Source of the DNA: Conexibacter arvalis
Lineage (GTDB): Bacteria; Actinomycetota; Thermoleophilia; Solirubrobacterales; Solirubrobacteraceae
NCBI RefSeq assembly: GCF_014199525.1
Contig: NZ_JACHNU010000004.1
Coordinates: 62,001 to 126,000 of the forward strand
Direction of reading: 5' to 3'
DNA: 64,000 nt
In this document: piece after piece, positions 53,586 to 63,146 of the stretch
Position numbering within the stretch: position 1 is the stretch's first letter
Layout: each line of letters starts with the position of its first letter
Notes under the pieces: generated by a model
Database searches by the model: none
Seen by the model: the letters and a program-made list of their open reading frames with translations, nothing else
What the model was told of the DNA's origin: nothing
Position numbers and translations under genes: made by a program

Positions 53586-55739
53586 ATGCATCCAAGGGCT
53601 CTGCGCCCCTTCGTCGCGGCGTGCCTCGCGCTCGCCGCCCTGACGCTCCCGCTCTTCGCCGGGAGCGCCCCGCCGGCCCGCGCCGCGACCGACGCGGAGG
53701 TCCGCGACGCGCTCGACCGCGCGATCGACTGGTACGCCCAGCGCCAGCTTCCCGACGGCTCGTTCGGGACCAACAGCGGCCTCGACCCGGCGTGGGGCCT
53801 GCTCGGACTCGCCGGCGCCGGCGCCCATGCCGCCGACCTGCGTCCGGGCGGCGACGCCGCCGCCCCGACCGCACAGGAGGGCCAGCTGAAGATCTGGACC
53901 GTCAACGAGCCGAGCGACTGGTGGGCCTTCTCGCATGAGCAGGCGACCGACTGGCAGCGGGCGATCCTGCAGGCGCATGCGATCGGCCTCCAGCCGACGC
54001 GGCTGTCGGCCGGGCGCAACCTGCTGGCCGGCATGGCGTCGTTCTATCGCGACGGCTGGTTCACGTCGCAGAGTTCGCTCTTCAACCACACCCTCTTCGG
54101 CCTGCTCGCGCTGTCGGCGCTTCCGGTCCCCGACACGCTGCTGGCGCGCACCGCGGCGATCGTCGCGAGCAACCAGCACGACGACGGCGGCTACACCAGC
54201 TACCCCGCGACCGACCCCGCCACGAGAGCGCGACCGAGCGACATCGACTCGACCGGCGCCGCGATCGGCGCGCTCTGCGCCGCCGGGCGCACCGCGGACG
54301 ACCCGGCGGTCGCCGGCGGGATCGCCTTCCTGCGCTCCAGACAGGCCGCCAACGGCGCGATCGGCAACGTCAACTCGACCAGCTGGGCGCTCGACGGCCT
54401 CGGCGAATGCGGCCTGCGGCGCGGTGCGCCCGACTGGACGGCCGACGACGAGTCGACGATCGACTGGCTGCTCTCCCAGCAGGCGACGAGCGGCCCGCAC
54501 GCCGGCGCCTGGCTGGTCAACGGCAACCCGAACGAGTACATGACCTCCGACGCGATGCGCGCGATCGGCGCCGCCGCCTTCGTCGTCGACCCGCCGGCCC
54601 GCGCCAACCCGGCCGACCCGGTCGTGCGGCAGCCGCCGGCCGTCGCGGACGGCACCGTCGTGCCGGTCGCGCTGGTCGTCGACGCCGGTCGCGGCACGCC
54701 GCGGCTGTGCGCGACCGACGCGCCGGTCGGAGCGACCGTCGCGGCCGTCCTGGAGGCGGCGCGAAGCACCTCGCGGCCGGCCGGCTGCGTGAACGCGCTG
54801 ACCGTCGGCGACGACGGGATCGTCACGGCGATCGACCACGCGACGGGCGGCGGCTGGCTCGCCTCGCTGCACGGCGGCGCCGAGCAGCCGGCCGGGCCGC
54901 AGGCGGTCGGCTTCGGGGAGATCGTCTCGCTGCGGCTCGTCGATCCCGACCCGGTCTACTTCGAAGTCGACCGGCTCGACTTCGGAGTGCAGCCGATCGG
55001 CCTGCTCTCCGGCGCCCGGCGGGTGTCGCTGCGCAACGCTTCGGCGGAGCCCGTGAGCATCCGCGCGGTGCGGCTCGCGGGCGAGGACGGCGGCGACTTC
55101 GCGCTCGTCGGCGACGACTGCCGCGGCGAGACGCTCGCCCCTGACGAGAGCTGCTCGGTCGGCGTGCGCTACGCGCCGTCGCGCGCCGGCTTCGGCAGCG
55201 CGCTGCTGACCGTCGCCGTCACCGGCGCGGACGCGTCGCCAGCGATCGCGCTCGTGGGCGAGGGAACGTCGCTTCCGGCCGGCCCGCCCGGCTGGCCGGG
55301 GCCGGCCGGCGCCGAGGGCCCGGCCGGCGCGGCCGGGGAACCCGGCGCCGCGGGGTCGCCCGGCGCGCCCGGCGCGGCCGGCGCACAGGGCCCGCGCGGC
55401 GCCAGGGGGAGACAGGGCGCCCGCGGGCCCGCCGGCCGCTCCGTCCGCGTCAGCTGCCGGCTCGCCGGCGCCAAGCGGCTGCGCTGCCGCGCGGTCGCGA
55501 CCGGCACGGCGAAGAGATCGCGGCGCGTCGCGGCCCGCTCCTCGACGCGGCTGCGCAGAGCCGGGCGCGTCTGGGCGCGCGGGCCGCTGCGCGACGTCCG
55601 CGCGACGCGCACCCTGCCCGCCGGCAGCTACCGGCTCGAGGTCAAGCACCGCGGCCGATGGCTGCGCGGCGAGCTGCGCCTCGTGCGCCGATCGCCCGCC
55701 GCCGCCCGTCCGGCCGCGACGATCGGGGTGCTCCGATGA
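53586..55739 (+). CDS. Secreted toroid-DUF4430 protein with transcobalamin-like architecture
   Basis: 717 residues. Signal peptide 1-34; alpha/alpha toroid about 37-335 ([68 protein letters not shown]); DUF4430-like beta domain about 357-457 ([56 protein letters not shown]); a choice-of-anchor-D/ASH-like domain about 458-560; collagen-like Gly-x-y repeats about 565-615; an Arg-rich beta C-terminus. Toroid plus beta domain equals the layout of transcobalamin and intrinsic factor. B12 binding is predicted, not shown. First gene behind a cobalamin riboswitch. Confidence 0.87.
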   Translation: MHPRALRPFVAACLALAALTLPLFAGSAPPARAATDAEVRDALDRAIDWYAQRQLPDGSFGTNSGLDPAWGLLGLAGAGAHAADLRPGGDAAAPTAQEGQLKIWTVNEPSDWWAFSHEQATDWQRAILQAHAIGLQPTRLSAGRNLLAGMASFYRDGWFTSQSSLFNHTLFGLLALSALPVPDTLLARTAAIVASNQHDDGGYTSYPATDPATRARPSDIDSTGAAIGALCAAGRTADDPAVAGGIAFLRSRQAANGAIGNVNSTSWALDGLGECGLRRGAPDWTADDESTIDWLLSQQATSGPHAGAWLVNGNPNEYMTSDAMRAIGAAAFVVDPPARANPADPVVRQPPAVADGTVVPVALVVDAGRGTPRLCATDAPVGATVAAVLEAARSTSRPAGCVNALTVGDDGIVTAIDHATGGGWLASLHGGAEQPAGPQAVGFGEIVSLRLVDPDPVYFEVDRLDFGVQPIGLLSGARRVSLRNASAEPVSIRAVRLAGEDGGDFALVGDDCRGETLAPDESCSVGVRYAPSRAGFGSALLTVAVTGADASPAIALVGEGTSLPAGPPGWPGPAGAEGPAGAAGEPGAAGSPGAPGAAGAQGPRGARGRQGARGPAGRSVRVSCRLAGAKRLRCRAVATGTAKRSRRVAARSSTRLRRAGRVWARGPLRDVRATRTLPAGSYRLEVKHRGRWLRGELRLVRRSPAAARPAATIGVLR

Positions 55740-57829
55740 GCGTCCGCACGATCGAAACGCAGAAGCAGGCGAGCGGCGCCGGCCGGTCGCCCCGCGGCCG
55801 GGCGGGCCGCCGCCTCGTCGGGTTGGCGGCGCTGGCCGCCGTCGCCGTGCCGCTCGCGGGTGGGGCGGGCGCCGCGGCCGCCGCGGCCGCCCCGCCCGGG
55901 CTCGTCGAGTCGTGGGGCCGCAACGGCGACGGCCAGCTCGGCAACGGGAGGGGAGCTGACGCGAACCGCCCCGAGCTGGTGAGAGGCACGGGGTCGGTGA
56001 CCGCGCTCGCGGTCGGCGACTCGCACACGCTCGCCGTCCACGGCGACGGCACCGTCAGCGCCTGGGGCGGGAACGCCTCCGGCCAGCTCGGCGACGGCAC
56101 GACGACCGGGCGCGCGGCCCCGGCGCCCGTCGCCGGCGTGACCGGCGCGACGGCCGTCGCGTCGAGCACGTCGACCAGCTTCGCGCTGCGCGGCGACGGG
56201 ACGATCTGGAGCTGGGGCGCGAGCGACGGCGGCCTGCTCGGCCGCGGCGGCGACACGAGCCCGGCGCCGTCCGCCGTCTCGACGAGCGGCGCGACCGCGG
56301 TCGCCGCCGGCTTCGACTTCGCGCTCGCGCTGCGCGACGACGGGACCGTCATCGCGTGGGGCGACAACACCTATGGCCAGCTCGGCGTCGACCCCGCCGC
56401 GACGGCGAACAGCGCCGTGCCGGCCGCCGTGCCCGGGATCTCCGGCGCGGTCGCCGTCGCCGCAGCAGGGTGGACGTCCTACGCGCTGCTCGCCGACGGC
56501 ACCGTTCGGGCGTGGGGCTACGGCGGCTACGGCGAGCTCGGCGACGGGCTCGTCCACGACGGCGCCGACGCGCCCGAGCAGGTCCACCAGCCGGTGGCCG
56601 TGCGGTCCCCCGGCGGCGCGGGCGCGCTGACCGGGGTCAGACAGCTCGCGGCCGGGTCGACCCATGCGCTCGCGCTGCACGGAGACGGATCGGTCGTCGC
56701 GTGGGGCCTCAGCGGCGGTGACGGCGTCACCCGCTGGGCGCCGGTGGCGATCCCCGGCCTGCCGGCGGTCGCCGAGGTCGGCGCGACCGGCGCCGAGTTC
56801 GCCCGCGGCGCCGACGGCTCGCTGTGGGCGTGGGGGAGCAACTGGCGCGGGCTGCTCGGCCTCGGCCCCGACGCCGGCCCCGGCAGCGACATGCCGCGGC
56901 AGGTGCCCGGCATCGCCGCCACCGGCCTCGCAGGCGGCGTCGCGGGCGGCCACATGGCGGTCGTCCGCGCCGCGCCCGCTCCGTTCGCGACGGCGTCGCT
57001 GAGCTTCGGCGAGCAGCCGCTCGGCGCGCTCGGCGCGGCGCAGCGGGTGACGTTCACCAACCCCCGCGGCCCGCTGACGGTCAAGCGGATCGTCGCGACC
57101 GGCGCCGACCGCGACGACTTCCTCGCCGTCGACGACGGCTGCAGCGGCGAGACGCTCACGGCGACCGAGACGTGCGCCGTCGCCGTCCGCTTCGCGCCAT
57201 CGGCTGCCGGCGAGCGCACCGCGACGCTGACGGTCCTCCCGACCGGCGGCGGCGAGTCGCTGGAGCTGCCGCTGAGCGGGACCGGCGGCGCGCTGCCGCA
57301 GGGCCCGCAGGGGGCGACCGGTCCGAGCGGCCCGGAGGGCGGGCCCGGCCCGCAGGGGCCCGCCGGCGCGACCGGCCCGTCCGGTCCGACCGGCCCCGCC
57401 GGCGCGGCCGGGCCGAAGGGCGCGACGGGGCCGCGCGGCGCGCGCGGGCCGCGGGGTCGTGACGCGCGCGTGACCTGCAAGCTCGCCTCCGCGCGCCGCG
57501 CGCGCTGCACGGTGACGTACGTGTCGGGCAGGCCCGGCGCGACGCGGGTCCGCGCGAAGGCGTCGACGAGCGCGCGGCTCGTCCGCGGCGGCCGCACGAT
57601 CGCGCGCGGCACGCTCGGACGGCTGATGGCCGTGAGGAGCGCCGGCACGACGGAGCGACGGCGCGCGAGCCGCGCGGCGGACGCGACCGGCCGCGCCAGC
57701 GCCGACGTGACCGCGGGACGCCGGGCGAAGCGCGCGGCGAAGGCGACCGCCGCGATCGGTCGCGGACGCGCCGTGCTCGTCGTCGGCGGCGGTCGCGAGC
57801 GGCTGCGGATCGTCGTGCGCGTCCGCTGA
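55736..57829 (+). CDS. Secreted RCC1 beta-propeller protein with collagen-like stalk
   Basis: 697 residues. Signal region about 25-55 ([24 protein letters not shown]). RCC1-type blades repeat about seven times ([90 protein letters not shown]). A choice-of-anchor-D domain (about 415-515), Gly-x-y repeats (about 520-578) and a basic C-terminus repeat the ending of the upstream protein. The propeller may bind protein or ligand; its role in B12 capture is unknown. ATGA overlap with the upstream gene. Confidence 0.87.
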   Translation: MSVRTIETQKQASGAGRSPRGRAGRRLVGLAALAAVAVPLAGGAGAAAAAAAPPGLVESWGRNGDGQLGNGRGADANRPELVRGTGSVTALAVGDSHTLAVHGDGTVSAWGGNASGQLGDGTTTGRAAPAPVAGVTGATAVASSTSTSFALRGDGTIWSWGASDGGLLGRGGDTSPAPSAVSTSGATAVAAGFDFALALRDDGTVIAWGDNTYGQLGVDPAATANSAVPAAVPGISGAVAVAAAGWTSYALLADGTVRAWGYGGYGELGDGLVHDGADAPEQVHQPVAVRSPGGAGALTGVRQLAAGSTHALALHGDGSVVAWGLSGGDGVTRWAPVAIPGLPAVAEVGATGAEFARGADGSLWAWGSNWRGLLGLGPDAGPGSDMPRQVPGIAATGLAGGVAGGHMAVVRAAPAPFATASLSFGEQPLGALGAAQRVTFTNPRGPLTVKRIVATGADRDDFLAVDDGCSGETLTATETCAVAVRFAPSAAGERTATLTVLPTGGGESLELPLSGTGGALPQGPQGATGPSGPEGGPGPQGPAGATGPSGPTGPAGAAGPKGATGPRGARGPRGRDARVTCKLASARRARCTVTYVSGRPGATRVRAKASTSARLVRGGRTIARGTLGRLMAVRSAGTTERRRASRAADATGRASADVTAGRRAKRAAKATAAIGRGRAVLVVGGGRERLRIVVRVR

Positions 57830-57863
57830 CGAGCAAGCCTTGCCAACCAACGAAGGGGGACGA

Positions 57864-58676
57864 ATGTCCACGAGAAGGACCGGTGCGCACGGGATGCGCG
57901 CCCTGCTGGCCGCCGCGCTCGCCGCCGCGGCATGCGCGGCGGCCCCGGCCGCGGTGCACGCGGCCGACGTGACGGTGCGGGTCGAGGGCAGAAGCGGCAC
58001 GCTGCTCGCGCAGACGACCGTCACGATCGGCGACGGGACGAGAACGGCGAGCACGTGGAACGGCGTCGGCGCGATGCCGCACACCTGCGCCGACGACACG
58101 GTCTACCAGGCGACCGAGCTGGCGCTGAGAGGGAACTGGGACCGCTCGACCTACGTCGAGACGATCGCGGGCGAGTCGCACAGCTGGTCGCCGAACGAGG
58201 AGTACTGGATCCTCTACCACGAGAACGACTACGCCGACTGGGGCGCTTGCGAGCTGCACCTCGAAGACGGCGACACGGTCCTCTGGCAGGCCGGCAAGTC
58301 CGGCCCGTCGCCGGACTTCATACCCGACTCGATCCCGATCTTCCTCGAGCGGGTCTCGCCGGCGAGCGGCCCCGTCAGACTCGGCAGAACGCTGACGGTG
58401 AAGCTGACCGCCTACCGGCCGACCGACATCTTCGGCACGCCCGACCCGAACGACCCGGGCCACTGGATCATCCCGCCGAGCCCGCCGACCAACCCGGCCG
58501 GCTACACCGTCTCCGTCGGCGGCACGACCGCCGTCACCGACGCCAACGGCGAGGCGACGCTGAGAATGCCGTCGTCGACCGGCGTCTACGACGTCCAGGC
58601 GAGCATGCCGGGCAGCTCCTCCAACTGGAGCCGCTCGATCCCGCTCGCCGTCTGCGTCAGCAACACCTCCTGCTGA
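57864..58676 (+). CDS. Secreted small DUF4430 protein
   Basis: 270 residues. Signal peptide about 1-33 (ALLAAALAAAACAAAPAAVHA), then DUF4430 beginning DVTVRVEGRSGTLLAQTTVTIGDG and ending YADWGACELHLEDGDTVLWQAG, then a bacterial Ig-like tail (TVSVGGTTAVTDANGEATLRMPSSTGVYDVQASM). It resembles the DUF4430 start of the leftward operon's first gene, so the two are probably paralogues. ATG 4 bp after AAGGGGGA. Last gene of the rightward riboswitch operon. Confidence 0.88.
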   Translation: MSTRRTGAHGMRALLAAALAAAACAAAPAAVHAADVTVRVEGRSGTLLAQTTVTIGDGTRTASTWNGVGAMPHTCADDTVYQATELALRGNWDRSTYVETIAGESHSWSPNEEYWILYHENDYADWGACELHLEDGDTVLWQAGKSGPSPDFIPDSIPIFLERVSPASGPVRLGRTLTVKLTAYRPTDIFGTPDPNDPGHWIIPPSPPTNPAGYTVSVGGTTAVTDANGEATLRMPSSTGVYDVQASMPGSSSNWSRSIPLAVCVSNTSC

Positions 58677-58765
58677 GCGCCTGATCGACGCGCACGTCCG
58701 GCCGGGCGGTCTACTCCGGCCGGACGGCGCGGGCGGGCGAGAGCGGCGACGCCCGCGCGCGGCGG

Positions 58766-58801
58766 GCCGCCGGCGGAGCGGACGTCCGCTCCGCCGGCGG
58801 C
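58766..58801. terminator. Perfect 36-bp palindrome between convergent genes
   Basis: The two 18-base halves are exact reverse complements, centred on GAC|GTC at 58783/58784. It lies between the DUF4430 and phosphoesterase genes, which converge. A bidirectional U-less terminator is the simplest reading. A second, imperfect CCGGCC hairpin lies at about 58701-58727. Confidence 0.75.
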
Positions 58802-58818
58802 ACAGCAGCGCCCGGCAG

Positions 58819-61293
58819 CTACCTGGTCCGCGCGGCGCGCTTCACACGCACGGTCGCGGTGCGGCGCGTCGTGCCGCCGCTCGATCTCGCGGTCACGGCG
58901 ACGCGGTAGCGGCCGGCCGGCAGTCTGCGCGGAAGGCGGACCGTCACGGTCCCGGCACGGCGGGCGGTCGCGGTGAGCGTCCGCGTCGGCCGTCTGGCGC
59001 ACCGTCTGCCGCTGCAGCGCCGGAGCGCGACGCGCAGCCGCGCACGGCCGCTCACGCGCACGCGCAGCTGGCGGCCCTGGAGCCGCAGCGCGCGCACCCG
59101 CGTCGCCGACGGCTTCGGCTTGCCGGCGGGCTGTCTCGGGACGGCGCCGGGGCCGGGCGCCTCCGTCGTCGGCGGCGTGCCGCCGGGCCCGGGCTGCTGC
59201 GGACCGGGCTGCTGCGGACCCGGCTGCTCAGGCCCGGGCTGCTGCGGGCCGGGCTGCTCGGGCCCGGGCCCCGGCTCCTCCGGCTCGGGCGCGACGTGGG
59301 TGCGGGTCGTCAGCCACTGGTCGCGCGGCAGCGGGCGATCGACGATGCGCGTCTCGCCGATGCAGCCGGACCAGCCGTTGACCGTTCTTCTCGCCGTCAT
59401 GCCGGAGCCGATCCGCCACGGGAGGTCGGCCGTCGAGAGGCCGACGGTGTCGACGGCGTTGCGCAGCACCGGCGCGCCGTCGACGTACATCGTGGTCGTG
59501 CGCGCGATCGGGTCGTTGACCGTCGCGACGTGCATCCATCTGTCGGCCATGATCTCGCCCGACCAGTTCGGGCGCTCGGCGATCGGGTCGGCGCCGGCGG
59601 CGTTCCACTGCACCTCGCGCAGGTTCGAGATCGCCAGCGTGAAGACCGGCTCGTCCCAGCTCCAGCCGGGGTAGACCATCCCCGGCACGTCGCGGCGGCT
59701 GCCCTCGCGCGTCAGCGCGCCCATCCACGCGTTGTCGGTCGAGCTCCAGTCGGCGTCGAGCTTGATGAACGTCTCGATCGTGTAGCCGTGTCTGAACCAC
59801 GCGCGGTTGACCGCCGCGTCGGCGGCGGTGTTCATGTAGCTGATCCGTCTGCCGACGTTGGCGAAGCAGGCGCTGGCGCCGTTGGAGGAGAGGGCGTGGT
59901 GGTCGCGCGTGATCGTCAGGTCGCCGAGCTCGGCGCCGACGACGTCCTCGGCGTCGAGCGGGGCGCGCCGCATGTCGGCGCCGCCCTCGACGTCCTTCGC
60001 GCCGACCGCGCCCGGCTGCAGCGCGCCCGCGGCGGAGGCGTCGAAGCGCCAGTGGGCGAGCGTGCCGTCGACCTTCGGGTAGTCGCGCTCGTCGTGGGGG
60101 AGGCTCGGCTGTCTGACCTCCGGCTCGTCGTAGCCGTCGAGCACGCTGGCCTTCGCCGCGTCGAGCAGCGAGCCGTGGGAGGGCGCCGGCGCCGCGACCG
60201 GGTCGGCGAAGCGGGAGAAGCGCTCGTCCCAGTCGATCGCGAGTCTGAGGTTCTCGTTCGGCCCCGTCTTGACCGCCTGGTCGTACTCGGGGATCAGCGT
60301 GTCGGTCGGCTTCAGTCGCACCCACGGCGAGACGACGGCCGTGTCGATGCGGTCGTTGGTGAAGTCGAACTCCATCAGCCCGAGGTAGGCGTTGCCGCCC
60401 ATGTAGGCCATCTGGTAGTCCCAGACGATCTGGTCGACGCTGTGGCCGAAGTCGTTGGTCTTGCGCAGGTGCGCCGAACCGTGGTTGTGGCCGTTGATCG
60501 TCAGGAAGATCTGGTCGTTGTCTCTGATCAGCTCGTTCCAGAGGCGCAGCCCCGGACCGGTCTCGACGGCCGTCACCGCGTCGCTGTCGATCGCGAGGAT
60601 GTTGTGGGTCGTGAGGATCACCGGCAGTCTCGGATGCGCGGCGATCACGTCGCGGGCCCACTGGATCGCCCTGTCGGAGGCCTCCCACGACAGCGCCAGC
60701 GCGAGGAACGTGCGGCCCTCGGCGGTGAAGGTGTGCCACTCGTGGAAGCCGCTCTCGTCGCGGCCGCCGAAGCTCGCCTGCTCGGCGGCGCGCGAGGCGG
60801 GGAAGTATCTGAGGAAGTTCTCGTTCGCGAGGTTGCGCGAGTCGTCGCGGCAGCCGACGCCCGAGCAGCCGTTGACGACGTCGTGGTTGCCGGCCAGGAT
60901 CGAGTACGGCAGACCGGCCTGCTCGAGCGTTCTCATCGCCTCGTCGGCGACCTCCCACTCCTGGGTCTGCCCGTGGCGGTCGACGACGTCGCCGAGATGG
61001 GTGACGAACGGGATCCGCAGCTCGTCCCGGTTGTCGGCGAGCCATCTCGTCTGGACGGCGTACGGCTCGGTGCCGTAGCGGTCCATGAACAGCTCGCCCG
61101 AGCCGGCGGTCGAGTAGCGGGAATAGAACTGGGTGTCGGGCAGCACGCCCAGCAGGAAGCTCGACCGGTCGCCTTCGGCGGCGGCGGCGTCGCCGACGAG
61201 CGGCGGCGAGAGGAGGGGCGTCAGCGCGCACGCGGCGGCCGCGGTCAGCAGCGCGAACCGCCCGCGCACGCGACGGGGAAGTGGTGATCTCAT
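58819..61293 (-). CDS. Secreted calcineurin-like metallophosphoesterase with LamG domain
   Basis: 824 residues. Signal peptide about 1-38. Phosphoesterase domain 45-310 with metal motifs LPDTQFYS, HLGDVVDRHG, LAGNHDVV, TTHN and NGHNHGS. A LamG/concanavalin-like domain (about 410-640) includes FIKLDADWSSTDNAWMG, MHVATVNDP and TTTMYVDGAPVL. Then a Pro-rich linker with GPQQPGPEQP repeats and a basic beta C-terminus. Likely hydrolyses an extracellular phosphoester; the substrate is unknown. Not linked to the cobalamin riboswitches. Confidence 0.9.
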   Translation of the reverse strand: MRSPLPRRVRGRFALLTAAAACALTPLLSPPLVGDAAAAEGDRSSFLLGVLPDTQFYSRYSTAGSGELFMDRYGTEPYAVQTRWLADNRDELRIPFVTHLGDVVDRHGQTQEWEVADEAMRTLEQAGLPYSILAGNHDVVNGCSGVGCRDDSRNLANENFLRYFPASRAAEQASFGGRDESGFHEWHTFTAEGRTFLALALSWEASDRAIQWARDVIAAHPRLPVILTTHNILAIDSDAVTAVETGPGLRLWNELIRDNDQIFLTINGHNHGSAHLRKTNDFGHSVDQIVWDYQMAYMGGNAYLGLMEFDFTNDRIDTAVVSPWVRLKPTDTLIPEYDQAVKTGPNENLRLAIDWDERFSRFADPVAAPAPSHGSLLDAAKASVLDGYDEPEVRQPSLPHDERDYPKVDGTLAHWRFDASAAGALQPGAVGAKDVEGGADMRRAPLDAEDVVGAELGDLTITRDHHALSSNGASACFANVGRRISYMNTAADAAVNRAWFRHGYTIETFIKLDADWSSTDNAWMGALTREGSRRDVPGMVYPGWSWDEPVFTLAISNLREVQWNAAGADPIAERPNWSGEIMADRWMHVATVNDPIARTTTMYVDGAPVLRNAVDTVGLSTADLPWRIGSGMTARRTVNGWSGCIGETRIVDRPLPRDQWLTTRTHVAPEPEEPGPGPEQPGPQQPGPEQPGPQQPGPQQPGPGGTPPTTEAPGPGAVPRQPAGKPKPSATRVRALRLQGRQLRVRVSGRARLRVALRRCSGRRCARRPTRTLTATARRAGTVTVRLPRRLPAGRYRVAVTARSSGGTTRRTATVRVKRAARTR
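59187..59274 (-). repeat. Short in-frame Pro-rich repeats
   Basis: Imperfect 15-18 bp units encode repeated EQPGP/QQPGP in the linker between the LamG and C-terminal domains of the phosphoesterase. Confidence 0.7.
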
Positions 61294-61329
61294 CGCGCGG
61301 CGACGCTATGAACCCCCGCCGCCGATCCG

Positions 61330-61347
61330 GTGATCGATTCGTGATCG
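61330..61347 (-). promoter_or_regulatory. 11-bp-spaced direct repeats upstream of the phosphoesterase gene
   Basis: GTGATCG occurs at 61330-61336 and 61341-61347, one helical turn apart (CGATCAC on the coding strand), 37-54 bp upstream of the start codon. Eleven-base direct repeats are the form of actinobacterial Pho boxes, but the bases differ from the Streptomyces consensus. Confidence 0.35.
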
Positions 61348-61454
61348 TGTCGTCACCAGTCCGTTGCGCGAACGGTGTCGTTTTGATCGCTCGTGGTCGC
61401 AACGCGCGTCGGCGTGGTGGTGCTCGCCGTACCTGCCGCCCCGCTCGCACGCCG

Positions 61455-61460
61455 TAGGAT
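61455..61460 (+). promoter_or_regulatory. Candidate -10 hexamer (TAGGAT)
   Basis: TAGGAT ends 6 bp before the ATG of the TIM-barrel gene with no ribosome binding site between, fitting leaderless initiation. Confidence 0.45.
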
Positions 61461-61466
61461 CGGGCG

Positions 61467-62489
61467 ATGCGGGTTGGCGGGATCTCCTACGCGGTCGACG
61501 ACGACCACCACGACCTCGCATGGGCGCCCGCGACCGTGCGGCGCGACCTGCTCGCGATCCGCGACGAGCTGCGCTGCAACGCCGTGATGGTCTACGGCCG
61601 CGACGTCGAGCGATTGGAGGCGGCCGGGGCGATCGCGCTCGAGCTGGGACTCGACGTGTGGGTGCAGCCGCGGCTGGCGGAGCGGCGGCGGCGCGAGACG
61701 GTGGCGCATCTCGCCCGGGGCGCGGAAGCCGCCGAGCGGTTGCGCGTCGCCCATCCCGGGCGGGTGACGTTCGTCGCCGGCTGCGAGCACTCGCTGTTCG
61801 CGCGCGGGCTGATCCCCGGCCCGCACCTGCTCGTCCGCCTGCGGATGCTGCGGTTCGCCCGCCGCTTTCGCCTGCGCGCCCGCATCCGCCGCCGACTCGA
61901 CGCGCTGCTGGGCGAGGCGGTCGAGGTCGCGCGCGCCCGCTTCGGCGGACCGGTCACCTACGGCGCCGGCTACTGGGAGGAGGTCGACTGGTCGCGCTTC
62001 GACCTCGTGGGGGTGAACCTCTACCGGATGGGCGCCGACGACGCCGGCTACGCGGAGCGCGTGCGCGCGCTCGTGCGCGACGCCGGCAAGCCGGTCGCGA
62101 TCACCGAGTTCGGCTGCTGCCCGCACCGCGGCGCCGAGCGCTCCGGCCCGGCCGGCTTCACGATCGTCAACTGGCTCGCGAGCCCGCCGCGCGTCAAGGA
62201 CGGCGCGGTGCGCGACGAGGCGACGCAGGCGGCGTACCTCGACGAGCTGATCGCGCTGTACGAGGAGGCCGGCGTCGACGGCGCCTTCGTCTTCACCTTC
62301 GCGATGCCGGCCTTCCCGCACCGTCCCGACGACCCGCGCCACGACCTCGACATGGCGAGCTTCGGCGTCGTGAAGGTCTCGCCCGACGACCCGCACGCGT
62401 GGGAGCGCAAGGCGGCGTTCGACGCGGTCGCGGCGCGGTACGGGGCGCTCGCGACGCGGCGCCGCTCCGGGGCCGACACGCCGGCGTAG
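61467..62489 (+). CDS. TIM-barrel glycoside-hydrolase-like protein
   Basis: 340 residues, no signal peptide. GISYAVDDDHHDLAWAPATVRRDLLAIRDELRCNAVMVYG, LDVWVQPRLAE, FVAGCEHSLFARG, VTYGAGYWEEVDWSRFDLVGVNLYRM and PVAITEFGCCPHRG follow the barrel strands; the Glu in ITEFG sits where glycosidases carry the nucleophile. Similar proteins have been labelled 'abortive infection protein' without evidence. Activity and substrate are unknown. Confidence 0.8.
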   Translation: MRVGGISYAVDDDHHDLAWAPATVRRDLLAIRDELRCNAVMVYGRDVERLEAAGAIALELGLDVWVQPRLAERRRRETVAHLARGAEAAERLRVAHPGRVTFVAGCEHSLFARGLIPGPHLLVRLRMLRFARRFRLRARIRRRLDALLGEAVEVARARFGGPVTYGAGYWEEVDWSRFDLVGVNLYRMGADDAGYAERVRALVRDAGKPVAITEFGCCPHRGAERSGPAGFTIVNWLASPPRVKDGAVRDEATQAAYLDELIALYEEAGVDGAFVFTFAMPAFPHRPDDPRHDLDMASFGVVKVSPDDPHAWERKAAFDAVAARYGALATRRRSGADTPA

Positions 62490-62600
62490 GGGCGGGCATG
62501 CGCGGCGGCCGCCGGCGGGAGCGCGGTCGGGGCGGTGATCTCGCCTGGGGCAGCGCCGCTCCTACCGTCTCCATACTCCAGTTTCGGGTATGAATCGGCG

Positions 62601-63083
62601 ATGCACCTTCCTCGCATGCGACTGCTCGCGGTGGCCGGGGCCTGCGGCGCGGTGCTGGCGCTCGCCGCCTGCGGCGACGACGGCGGCGGCGAGACCACGA
62701 GTGGGGGCGGCGCCGCCAGCTCGATCCGCACCGCGCTGGAGACCACGACGCGGCCGCTGACCACGACGCTGCCCGAGACCACCACCACGGGACCGGCCGG
62801 GAGCGCGGTGCTCGCCACGGGCAGAGAGGCGTTCGACTCCAACGGCTGCGGCAGCTGCCACACGCTCGCGGCCGCCGACGCGACCGGAAGCGTCGGACCG
62901 GATCTCGACGAGGTCCTGCCGGGCAGAAGCGCCGCGTTCATCCACCAGTCGATCGTCGACCCCGACGCCGTGATCGCCCCGGGCTTCGCGGCGGGGACGA
63001 TGCCGACCGACTTCGGCCAGAGAATCCCGAGAGCCCAGCTCGCCGCGCTCGTCACCTTCCTCCGCACCCAGGCCGGCAGATAA
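62601..63083 (+). CDS. Lipoprotein cytochrome c
   Basis: 160 residues. Lipobox LALAACGDD after a hydrophobic signal, so membrane-anchored outside the cell. A Thr-rich spacer (TTTRPLTTTLPETTTTGP) leads to one c-type heme site CGSCH in FDSNGCGSCHTLAAADATGSVGPDLDE; the distal Met is probably in AGTMPTDFGQRI. It fits small class I cytochromes of aerobic respiration. An in-frame ATG at 62616 is an alternative start. Confidence 0.9.
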   Translation: MHLPRMRLLAVAGACGAVLALAACGDDGGGETTSGGGAASSIRTALETTTRPLTTTLPETTTTGPAGSAVLATGREAFDSNGCGSCHTLAAADATGSVGPDLDEVLPGRSAAFIHQSIVDPDAVIAPGFAAGTMPTDFGQRIPRAQLAALVTFLRTQAGR

Positions 63084-63146
63084 GGCGCGGGGCGGCGCGC
63101 ACCGCCGACGACGCGAGGTGGGGGACGGCGTGACCGAGCGAGGCCG

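Noticed and set aside
55279-55440. GGC-rich periodic repeats, considered as a DNA repeat element (also at 57292-57470)
   Set aside because: They encode Gly-x-y collagen-like triplets of two secreted proteins and are explained by coding.
61467-62489. Abortive-infection (phage defence) protein
   Set aside because: The label is traditional for similar sequences, but the visible fold is a glycosidase-like TIM barrel and no defence genes are nearby.
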